DNA from: Ichthyophonus hoferi
Lineage: Eukaryota > Opisthokonta > Ichthyosporea > Ichthyophonida > Ichthyophonidae
DNA: 18,250 nt
Direction of reading: 5' to 3'
Assembly (NCBI GenBank): GCA_002751075.1
Contig: NAOQ01000695.1
Coordinates: forward strand, 14,837 to 33,086
Every line of letters starts with the position of its first letter. Position 1 is the stretch's first letter. Positions 1-9,800 of this stretch are shown here, in pieces. A program made the position numbers and the translations under genes. Under the pieces are notes generated by a model. It did not search any database and had not been told where the DNA came from. It worked only from the letters and a program-made list of their open reading frames with translations.

Positions 1-3000
1 AGTGGCTATGACCTGGTACAAATGGCATGTGTGTGGTTTTCCCTCGTACATAATCATTGGCTGGGGCAGGTGCTCTTAAGAGAGACATGGAGTTCTTAGC
101 AGTAATCTTGTCATTGGTTAACGCCACCTAGTTGACGGGATAAGATTGGTCGGATAAATTAATACTCCAATAAAAAAAACATAGGGACAAGCGTTTAAAA
201 GATTGGGAATATATCAACTCGAATGGACATGAAAGAAAGTAGATGAATAGTAGAGGAGAGTTATAGTGATATTAGTAAGATAAAAACATGATGATGCCAA
301 TAAGAGAGAAAAATAATCATATTAACACCATGAAATGAAAATGTCGGCTATCCTTTATAGCTTTTTAAATAACCACGCCTCTCTAATCAGAGTAAGTAAC
401 AATCCTAATTACTTTCAACAAACAATCTGGAATTAGAAGAAAAAATAAAAACAATTGCTGACGTCCCGCGTCAGTAGGTCTGTTTGTACTTTATTTACAT
501 ACACAGAGCAAACACGTGAGCCACTCAAGTTAGATTGAAGGCATATAATCAAATTAGTACAAACTAGTACAATCAAGACCCTATAGGAAGCCTATTATAC
601 GGTCTTCTTTATAAGATAAACCTAATGTATGGCAGATAACAATAATGAGAAAGACGGAATGATAATAGCATTAAAAGAGATAAAACTAACATTTTTAAAA
701 GTAAACAGTATGGTTAGTAACAAACAAATCACTATGAGCTGCCAAAAATAAAATCAATTTCAACCCCTTCAAAAAAAGAAATAGAAACATATGTATGAAT
801 ATATACACAAATATGCACCAAAACACCAAACTAATCGTTTCAATTATCAAAGTAAAAATATATATTGTCTTAAATAACTAATTAAAAACAATATAGTAAT
901 ATATATACCATCTATTCGAAACAAAAGACCAAACTCTATAATGACAAGTCGCCAATCACCTACCTCTGTAAAGCCCCCCACTTCCCCTGATCGCATATCG
1001 CGGTCCAATGATAGGTCAGTATGCATAGAACTAACATCTATATGATAAAGACTGGGCAGATCATGATCTACATTCCATGATCTGTTAAAATAATGAAGCA
1101 TATGTTATTAGATAGGAAAAATACTATTGTTATAAATACTATCTATTTAGCCTTAGCTTACACCTTTACAAATATGTGTATTTAATAAGTTGTACTAAAA
1201 GCCTGTATATAATACCACTAGTTGCTTTTAGTTTTTTATATACCTACATTTATTTATACATATACGTTTTACTTTGTTTTTTTAAAATATAGAAGCCAAC
1301 AACTGTATGATAGCCTCAAAGCATGCATTGCTGATACTAAATTTCTAGCAAGTTCTGAATGACAGAGAGACCCCGTGTAGGGAAGAGAAAGAAAAACACC
1401 AGCTGGGTCTGTGTATATACTATAATGTGCATATGATAATATATATGTACCAGTGTTAACTCGGAGGTACAGAACAAAAAGGGAATCTCAAATGAATACA
1501 ATACACTATAAATGTAAAGCTCTACCGATCAACTAATAATACCTCACTGAATGATTATTGGTAAATGTATGATATGGCATGATAACATATATATTATTAT
1601 TATAGATAAAATATGTTAAATTAATATTTAAAATTTTAATCTCAATTTCATCATTTTAAATAAAAAATAAATGTAGTAATCAATAAATGAATAAATAAGT
1701 TATATTCCACTTTAAGGAAAACGCGTGTATGTACTTACATATATTCCTATCTAAAATAATCTAACAATATTATTTGCCCTCATCCAGATGGCCCCATTTT
1801 AGCAAATCAGGTTTAAGTCTCTATTTTGACAAGATAATGAAATAATAGAGCACTCACTGCTGGGCAGGGTAGAAATCATGAAGAGGGAGATCCGACACAT
1901 CAGAGAGGAATCTAGTTTCCACTGTCTGTAGAGGCGGACCATATGTTAATTAAAAAGAAATATATATATATATATATATATGCTTTTACTACACAGTATT
2001 GATGTCAGCCCATGATTATGTTTTTATATATAATAACTTTTTACTCCTCCGTTTACAATGTGAAAACACTTTTCTATGATTTTAACATCTATAGCCTGGC
2101 ACCCAGGAAAATATATAAAAATAAAACTTACAATAAAATGACAGTTTATTGAAAATAGGTTTCGATAAGATAAAAATAAGTAGACTATATACTATTGGGT
2201 AAGATTGTTTGGAATTTATATTAAGAGTGTAGATTTACCTGAGCCAAGTCTGACTTAGTAATAGGAGGAAGGCCAACTGGAACCTGGTAAAGAGAGGCAG
2301 GGAGAGTTAAGATAATGTAGGATAATATAATAGGTAGCAAACTTCATAATTTTTTTCTAGTTTCTTCTGACCTTTCTTTAGAGTACATATCCCCCTCTGT
2401 CGCAAAGCTTTAAGGCATAAAACATTATTATTTCTCTTGGAATATATAATTAAACCATACGTAAGATTATTTATCATTCTTCAAAATACGTATGATTTTT
2501 ATATAGAGCAGATGTTTACCTCCACTAGGAATAAATTAAATTAATGAAAATAAAATATATTATAAACACATGACAGTAATAGGAAGTAAGAGGAAGGAAG
2601 TACAACAGTAAACATACCGTAGCAATGCGCGGTAATAATGATTGGTTAGTGGTGGTGGGCTGTACTAACAAGTCAATCTTTCCTGCTAGACCAACCTCTA
2701 CCATATCAAATGGTTTCACGTTATATGTCCATTTTTTTTCTGTTGTGATAGTGCAATTGCATTGTATGTAGCGTTTGTTGTTATATGAGATGATGGCGTA
2801 GGAAGATAAAGAATATATCAGTAACAAGGATTGGATAGTAGTGTGTTATGTGTATTTATTGGGTTATAAATGATAGTAAATAGTAAATTGTATGCATTTG
2901 TGTATGCTTAACTACAGAGATGTATATTGCCAAAAACATGGTTGGACTGAATCAATAAGTATAATAATGTATAGATAAAGTTAGAAAACAAAACAGCATA

Positions 3001-3817
3001 CTTGAAGTATTATATAATAACGTATACATATATATTTATTTATACCAACATACATCCATACATATTGTCATACTATCGTAGATACATATATACATACATA
3101 ATAGCAAACATAATATCATACATACTATCATGTATACCTACCTATCTACCTACCTACCTACACACATACATATATACCTGCACAACTCCATACTTACACA
3201 ATCAGCATACATATAATAAAAAATAAAATGAGTAGAATCGAAAGGAGAAGACAAGATAGTAAAAATTAATTTAAAAAACTATGGGAGTGTCACTACTGGG
3301 AGGAAGATGTGGTAGTGGATATTACTTGAAAGGAGCGAAGGAAATCTATATATATATATAAACTAAGATACGCATATATATATGAAGACATAAAATATTG
3401 GCTAAAAGTTAAAGAATTAAACGCTCAAATTGATAAACAGATAATATAAAATAAATATAAATACACAGAAAGCAAAATATATGTAAGAGAAATATTAAGA
3501 ATAGGAGAACAAGAAAGGGAAGAAGGGCATTGATAGATCTATAATTCATTCAGCGCATTCTAAACTCCTACCCACCTTTATATATGCTTCTATTTCTCTC
3601 TTTCTCTCTATCCCTCCCTCTCTCCCCTACTTGCATCCTTCTAACTGATATCTTGCTATTATTGCGCCTTATTGATATGCAGTTACCTATCCATACCCTC
3701 TCCCACCCTCCTACTATCAACTTCATTCATCTTCTCCACATATCCATAATAGTTTCTAGTATATATACCTGTGCCCTGAACATTCTCAGCGGCCGCCAGG
3801 TCCTCGAGGATGCCCAT
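1..3817 (-). CDS. SKIC2: SKI2-type RNA helicase (superkiller complex), N-terminal part, partial
   Basis: This is the 5' end of a SKI2/SKIV2L helicase gene, the ATPase of the SKI complex that feeds mRNA to the cytoplasmic exosome. Coding exons on the minus strand are 3817-3769, 2739-2618, 2283-2239 (a 45-nt microexon), 1925-1858, 1081-964 and 127 to the window edge. All junctions are GT-AG and every phase agrees. The start is the ATG at 3815-3817, with A at -3 and G at +4; the protein begins MGILEDLAAAENVQGT. About 176 residues are visible. They follow the order I recall in human SKIC2: a VEVGLAGKIDLL segment (human VELGCTGHWELL), a GLPP motif, a run ending in GGFTEVALTN (human LGYKEVLLEN), then SMSLLRAPAP and a PFVPG motif (human PFWPGG). 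The DExH helicase core, arch and C-terminal domains lie off the left edge, so no catalytic motif can be checked. Recognition rests on N-terminal alignment from memory, supported by exon order and phase. Confidence 0.85.
1961..1981. repeat. (TA)n microsatellite in SKIC2 intron 3
   Basis: About ten TA dinucleotides lie 36-56 nt upstream of the SKIC2 exon 4 acceptor on the minus strand. In the transcript it falls where a branch point and polypyrimidine tract would normally be, so length variation here could affect splicing. That effect is inferred. Confidence 0.7.
3002..3190. repeat. Degenerate TA/TACA/CTAC simple-sequence block in SKIC2 intron 1
   Basis: This stretch is dominated by ATAC, TATA and TACC/CTAC words, ending in a short CTAC tetranucleotide run near 3137-3160. 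It opens a 74-codon frame made almost wholly of Y, I, T and L. That is a by-product of the repeat, not a gene. Confidence 0.6.
3584..3640. repeat. Polypyrimidine (CT-rich) tract in SKIC2 intron 1
   Basis: A nearly pure C/T run on the plus strand (GA-rich in the SKIC2 transcript) lies about 130-185 nt downstream of the exon 1 donor. It is a simple-sequence tract with no coding signal on either strand. Confidence 0.6.
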
Positions 3818-3919
3818 GTTTTGAGGCCTCCGTTGTGGTTCGCCTATAGCTATGAGCAAGAAACCTATCTTTGTTTATTTTATGTTAGGGAGACCCTACA
3901 AGTGGTTCGGATTTTACTA

Positions 3920-3927
3920 TGACGTCA
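3920..3927. promoter_or_regulatory. Perfect cAMP-response element (TGACGTCA) in the SKIC2 promoter
   Basis: The palindrome TGACGTCA lies 103-110 bp upstream of the SKIC2 start codon on the minus strand. It is the full consensus for CREB/ATF bZIP factors, and its distance from the start suits a core-promoter site. The stretch between it and the ATG is less AT-rich than its surroundings and holds several CpGs and a NotI-like GCGGCCGC inside the first exon. Factor binding is inferred, not seen. Confidence 0.5.
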
Positions 3928-5035
3928 TGATTTATGAGGTAAGGTATGCTAGCCATCTTTGTCTTTCTGTTTGTCTTTGTGGCAACATACTCGGCATTCC
4001 GGCTACAATGCCAAGAATACATGTAAAAATTTCATCTCAAACACGGTAAAACACAATTAGGCATAGAAGTTTTGCAATATAACGCCACAGACAAAAATAT
4101 ATAAGTACCTATATAATATCACTTGAGTTTCTTCGATAACTCATTCAAACCTAGTGAGTCCATGAAAACCATTAATTAATATCTAAATACTTGTTTATGC
4201 TATTTATAATTACAATAAACTACAACAAATAAAATTGTTTCATCTAATATGTTCATGTGCAATAGTTAAAAAACTCAATCTACTATTAGCATACTATTAT
4301 TACTAGAAAATCGACGAATAATCATTACCAACTTTTTGTACTATGTTAACATATTAAGCAAGTTTTTGTAATGTATCTGATTATTTCTGTTCAATTTAAT
4401 GGCATGCAGTAGCCAAATACTATTAACAACAACCTAATATATTATTTTCATCCAAACGATCAGACTTTAGTAATTGCCTATTATTGGCACATTAATACCA
4501 CTAAAAATAATGTAATTTTTTAAATGAGGCAGTGACACTATATTGGAACCCCATAAGGCGATTAGCGTGTTAAATGAAATATCTGGACAATCTAAGATAG
4601 ATGATGTGTCTTGAATATTTAAACTTTATTAATCCCCTGTCAATTTCTAAAAATAGTTATTTATTTGTGTGTTATATTATCTTGCTCCGGATTTAATTGC
4701 TAGAAAAATTATGATTTACATTTGATTGTGGTCCTACTGTAGAAAATTTTGTTCATAGCATCAACTTAGAGGGCAAACAGAAAGTATGCCTACTATTGAG
4801 GTAGTGTATGACTGACCAATATTTAAATTAATCCTTATGTCAAAAAAATAAATTATCCTTAGATGGATGGTTTGCTACTAAATTTTATTGCACCGTTTTG
4901 TATAAGCTAACATACGTTCTGGTTAGGTTTGGTAAGTCGCCAGTCAAATGGTCACAGTGTGTGGAATAATGATTAGTACAGGGATCACTTCTTAAAATTA
5001 ATGATTTAAAAATAATACTGTATCTCTACAAAACC

Positions 5036-5087
5036 TTTTTTTTTTTTTTTTTTGTGGTGGGTAGGTGGGGATGTGGGGTGGGCAGGG
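5036..5087 (+). other. T18 tract followed by a potential G-quadruplex
   Basis: Eighteen Ts (5036-5053) are followed by a G-rich block. Its runs of three or four Gs are at 5059-5061, 5067-5070, 5075-5078, 5080-5082 and 5085-5087. The loops between them are 5, 4, 1 and 2 nt, so the block meets the usual G3+N1-7 rule with one run to spare. It lies in AT-rich intergenic DNA, far from any start codon I call. Read on the minus strand it is a C-rich end followed by A18, which is also how a retroposed poly(A) tail would look. No flanking target-site duplication is evident. Confidence 0.6.
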
Positions 5088-5731
5088 TTAGTTAATTAAC
5101 ATATGGTGTATGATCATAAGATTTTCTTACAGTACAAAAACTGACTATGGAACGCAGTCCTTCAAGCTTTAGTGAAATATTTCTAAGGGTATGATTAATT
5201 GGAACTCTGTATTTTAATGAAGAGTTAATATTGGAAAGACAACTTGAAGTTCACCAGCAGTTGCGATGATATAATATGCTATTATTGTAAAATTAATATA
5301 AATTGAAGGTAAGAATACATAGTACATGAGTTTTTCTCAAATCAAAATTACAAACAGATTTTTTGAGAACATGATTGGTTAAATCTATAAATTCATAAGT
5401 AGTTTTATTGCTCATTTACTTGTTCCAATGCTGTCATGCAATTCATATTTTTTAAGACAATTATACTATCATCACATCAGATGACTTTAAGTGATTTATT
5501 TTAATATTATGTGCATGCCTAAGTTTGCTTTGTGCATGTGCTGAATAAAAACTGTTATCCATGCTCATAAACACGTTCGCACGGAGAAGCAACTAAGGTA
5601 CAATGTCTTTTTTATGGTATTAGTTGTACTAATGTATGTGGTGATGACAATGCGTGTTTGCATTCAATTTTTACTTCAAGTTCCGCGAATTGAAAAAAAG
5701 TGAATGTATTCTTACCATAATATTAGCTATG

Positions 5732-6115
5732 TTACTTATTTTTGGACATGCAATGTTCAATTTGTTCGTAATTTAAAACCAACGGAAAACCAATTAAACG
5801 GATTGTAGACCAAATGGATGGTGATGGGGGAAGTGTCACAGTTTCCCATATATCCTCATCCGCCAGTATGTCTTTCTTGAGGGGCTTGTCGATACTGTTC
5901 ACGCAACTACCGGCACAACTTTTCTTATACTGCCCTGAGAGTGCCGTATAATAATTATTGCTAGGTTTTGCAAGGGTTTCCTTACATTCTATAGGACATC
6001 CACGACCTCGTTCTGCCGCTGAATAAGCAACTGGAGAATAAACAGTGGCATCTTTTTTCTTGGAGATTGAAGGTTCTGGATTGTGCCTGGTATCATAGTA
6101 TACGTGATTTACCAT
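5732..6115 (-). CDS. Hypothetical protein, 127 codons, unidentified
   Basis: An uninterrupted minus-strand frame runs from the ATG at 6113-6115 to the stop ending at 5732. The frame is open a further 20 codons or so upstream without another ATG, so it could also be a 3' terminal exon, with an acceptor such as the TTATTAG just upstream. The product is balanced in composition, unlike the I/Y/F-rich shadow frames elsewhere. It is Ser/Lys/Pro-rich, has five cysteines (two in a CAGSC motif) and an acidic stretch (DILADEDIWE), and shows no clear signal peptide or membrane segment. Base composition is less AT-rich than its flanks and includes CpGs, as in the exons here. I recognise no family. It points away from the kynurenine aminotransferase gene, whose start codon lies 725 bp away, so the two may share a promoter region. 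A decayed exon or a chance frame remains possible. Confidence 0.45.
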   Translation of the reverse strand: MVNHVYYDTRHNPEPSISKKKDATVYSPVAYSAAERGRGCPIECKETLAKPSNNYYTALSGQYKKSCAGSCVNSIDKPLKKDILADEDIWETVTLPPSPSIWSTIRLIGFPLVLNYEQIEHCMSKNK

Positions 6116-6145
6116 CCTTACAGGCTTATTGGATACTAATAACAA

Positions 6146-6840
6146 TAATACGTATGTTTCTTGTCTAAAACCGCAGTTTTATTTTTTAAAAAGAAGAAAA
6201 TGAGAGTGTAGATGTGAAAATGTAGCTACTATATGATACTTATTATTCCACACCTACTCCATATGAAGCATGCTTACATATTTGTGTGTTTCGTGGAACT
6301 GGTGTGTACCTAATCAAGATGTAGAATGGGTATAGCAAATAGCTTATAACAGATCTTAATGGTATATACAGATTAAAATATTAGCAATTTGATTTAATAT
6401 TTTCGATTTATATTGCTATAATTAAAAAGGAAATTAAGCCGCATTATATAGTGTAGACCCAGGCCTGGACTGCTGATCCCAGGATTTTTGTGGTTTGCTT
6501 GTTATCCAATCATTGTTATATTTAAACTGGAAGCGGCGATGGAAATTTCTTGGTATGTGTTCTCATTCGACATCCTAATAAACTATTTGTATTACAGGGT
6601 TTCTATTCGCGACATTGAAATTATATTTACTTTAACCAATAATAATCTAAATAAATTTTATCCCGCTCAAATATAATATGAATCCACCAATAATACCCAT
6701 GAAATACCAATCCATCTAATTGGCTCTCAAGCGTACAAGGCTCACAGAAAGGAATGTTATTTTTTTAATTTTCACGGAGTTCTTTTGGGAGAATAGTCAA
6801 CAAACGCATTTTCCTGATCGATAACGAAGTGTGAAAAGGA
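6146..6840. promoter_or_regulatory. Region upstream of the kynurenine aminotransferase gene, with a CCAAT cluster
   Basis: This stretch separates the minus-strand frame at 5732-6115 from the aminotransferase start. Three CCAAT boxes lie within 37 bp: forward at 6687-6691 and 6707-6711, and inverted (ATTGG) at 6719-6723. They are 118-154 bp upstream of the ATG, a typical distance for NF-Y sites. A TATATAG lies near 6445. The rest is AT-rich with no supported exon. The short plus-strand frame at 6488-6676 is not protein-like enough to call. Confidence 0.35.
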
Positions 6841-9800
6841 ATGATGAAAGGAATGGTATTTAAAAGTAAAAGGTTTATTGGTCTGATCCCTGCCATATGT
6901 AGTAGGTCTTTTAATACCGCTCGGAGATTAGATGGGCTATCTTCCAACGTGTTTGCTGCATTTTCTGCTCTTGCCGTTCAACAGCAATCAGTTAATCTTG
7001 GCCAGGGCTTCCCTTCATTTCCCTCTCCAAGTTTCTTAAAGGCACGTTGAGTGGGTTGTGTTATTAAAAGGGTTTTATTTAGCTTATAAAATATTTTATG
7101 TTTTTTCCTTTCAGTCTATTTTTTTCTATTACTTTCCGTTGCTTTTGTATTCATTTGCTTTATAAACTGTATTTTGCTTTTGTTTTGTACCATAGTCTTG
7201 TTCTTCTACTCATATTATATGGCCTAGACGTTTCTTTCTATTTTCCGTCCTTTTTCAAACATCATCTTTTTATCTTTTTTCCTCTCATAAATTTTAAGCT
7301 AAATATGCTTTAGTACCTGTGGAACTCTTACTATTATTCCTTCTTCATTTGCCGCATCAAATATCCCAAGCTCCCTCAGAATATCTATGCACACATACAC
7401 TGTCTGTTTCATTATTTTTTTGTTATTTTTGCTTTAATTGCTCTATCTTTTAAATATTCTTTTGATCAGTATATGTTTTGATTATTTTTTCATTAATTTA
7501 TAATCTCATATATTTCGTTTTGCTTCTTGTGCACCACTGGTGCCGCACACCAGGCGTTTGAATGTAGTTTCTTATCCGGTCACTGAAGCATTACTTTACC
7601 ATTTTTGCCGTAATTATAATAAATTACCTCTTACATCTCATTGTTACAAATATAATTGCTTTCCATTTCACTGCTTTTTTTCAATGAGCACATTTTTTTA
7701 TTTTCACATAGATAAATGTATGTACATCTCTAATATGGGTTTACGTGTACTCTTGTACTATTTTTTTGACATTTGGTTTTCATGTTTTCATGTATGCAAG
7801 CATTAGTATGCCCATTCACAACTATGGCAACAACTATATTTAATATGGTGCTCAGATGTCATGAATTATCTTTCCTTATCGCCATTTTTACCACACATCC
7901 TTCCTTATTTTCAAGTATTTCTCATTTCTTTGGTAAGCATGTTTTTCCTATTCAAATTCTGCATTTTTCCTCTTTCATTCAATTAATAATTATTGTTCAG
8001 TTAAAATATAAATGGCATACCATATCCTTCTATTTAACTTTTACAATTTCAATGGCCCTGGGTTTAGTTTTTGAAATATTGGTATTTGTGGCGAGACCAT
8101 GGTTTCCGTCATTAGGTTGGAAAGGGAAAAGAAATAGACAAACACAAAAAGATATAAAATCACTAAAGAGATAATAAAATAGTGGAGTTGGTATGACGTT
8201 GGAAGTTGCATAACTGAGACGTCTACTTGGTTTTACTGTTCTCATTTACATTCAGAAAAGGACTAGGCTAACAAATTGTATAAATATTCAACTTTAGGAG
8301 GCAGCGATTGAGGCAATCAGGAATAATAATAATCAGTATGGAAGGCCTGGAGGCCACCCAGAACTCGTGAAGGCGGGGTTCTCTATCTTCCTAACATCTT
8401 TTACTATTTTTCTTTTTTCTTTTCTACTCTGTTCCCTCTTTGGGTTTTTCTTTCTTTAATGGCCTGTTTTCTTGTTTTGACTTTATTTAATTGCCATTTT
8501 TTTTTTAAAAAAAGTATAATTTATACATCCAATTATGTACCAAAATATGTTGTGAAGATTAATCGGCATTAGATAACGCCCATGTAATTTTTTTTCACTA
8601 ACTTGCTGATAAGTTTGTTATTTTGGAACACGCGCACATTATTACATCTAAATACCTAACTAACAACAATGTTTACATCCTTTAGACACATGTTTATGAG
8701 TTTATAGATATAAACCATAGTACTGTATCCATTTAAGTTATATTTTATCACAATGCCCGTATGTACTTCACATTCATTTATTTGCTTATACATGTATACT
8801 GGTTACTTCTGTGGAATTAATTGTTCTTCTCTTAATATCTAATATATATTTTCAATCTCATAGGTGCTGGCGGAAATGTATACACCCCTTTTCCATCGCA
8901 ACATCAATGCTATGAGTGAGATTGTGACATATTCTGGTGCACAATCGGGTATTTTTGCTGCCATAATGGCTTTTGTCAATGCAGGAGAAGAGGTGGTTTG
9001 TATTGAGCCCTATTTTGACGCATCTGTAAACGCGGCTCTTTTAGTAGATGCAAAGGTGGGTAGTCTGTTGTATGCGTGCATCTTATAATGCAGGAAATAT
9101 ACATAGCTAATATAAAAGAGTGTATATGACTATGATATGATCATAGAGTTATTTACAATCAGTTAAACGATATTAAGGTACATATGTACATAGAAGCTGT
9201 ATATAGTATATAATGCATATGGAAAATTTTATAGCAGAGTATATACACTTTATATGATACGATGAAAGGTTTATCGTATCGCAGATTAAAGATCAAAGTG
9301 ACTGGAAGTATAGTACACAGAGATATGATATGAATATACGCCATGGCCTACATGATTTTTTATAGTCAATAGTCAAAGTACTCTCTACTTATTTGTCTAC
9401 TAATTGGATTCTATAATTGTACTCTCCGTGGCTATCTTTTTTCTTACTATGTTTCTTCCTTCTTGTCAAAAAAAATTACTAGACTTTTATTTGCGATATA
9501 ATCAGAATTTTACGAATTTCTTGTTTCTTTTTACATATACTACTTTTTGTAGTATCTTTGATTTATATATATTTAGATATTAATGTTGTCATTCTATTAA
9601 TAATATCTATAATTAATTTATGGTTTCTAATGATTCACAAGCACAAATGTTTTCTATGTTTCCAATACACAGTTGAATAGCCACTACCATATATATTCCG
9701 TAAGTGTCCGATGACATAGAATATAATGCATAGTTATAAGGTACAAAGCGTTTCTGTCTTGCCATACACCAATTTTGGCATTTTACCACTTGTAATTATT

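Larger units (their letters stand above)
3818..5731. other. Intergenic region between SKIC2 and the 5732-6115 frame
   Basis: The SKIC2 promoter occupies the left end. A 65-codon plus-strand frame at 3852-4049 overlaps it. The first 29 codons of that frame look moderately protein-like and end at a GTAAGG, but there is no continuation I can identify, so I do not call it a gene. The rest is AT-rich with stops in all frames, apart from the T18 tract and G-rich block at 5036-5087. No RNA gene, transposase or convincing exon is visible. Confidence 0.6.

Noticed and set aside
2525-2827. SKIC2 exon 2 extended to 2827 as a 100-codon gene
   Set aside because: The frame has no ATG before Met29 of SKIC2 and runs past the donor at 2617; the spliced model fits phase and homology.
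3584-3922. 112-codon plus-strand frame
   Set aside because: It is built from a CT-rich tract and the antisense of SKIC2 exon 1.
3852-4049. Plus-strand frame starting MSKKPIFVYFMLGRPYKW as a gene
   Set aside because: It overlaps the SKIC2 promoter on the other strand, matches no family I know and has no visible continuation after the GTAAGG.
7098-8174. Several F/L-rich plus-strand frames in KYAT intron 1
   Set aside because: They arise from the T-rich sense strand of an intron and are low in complexity.
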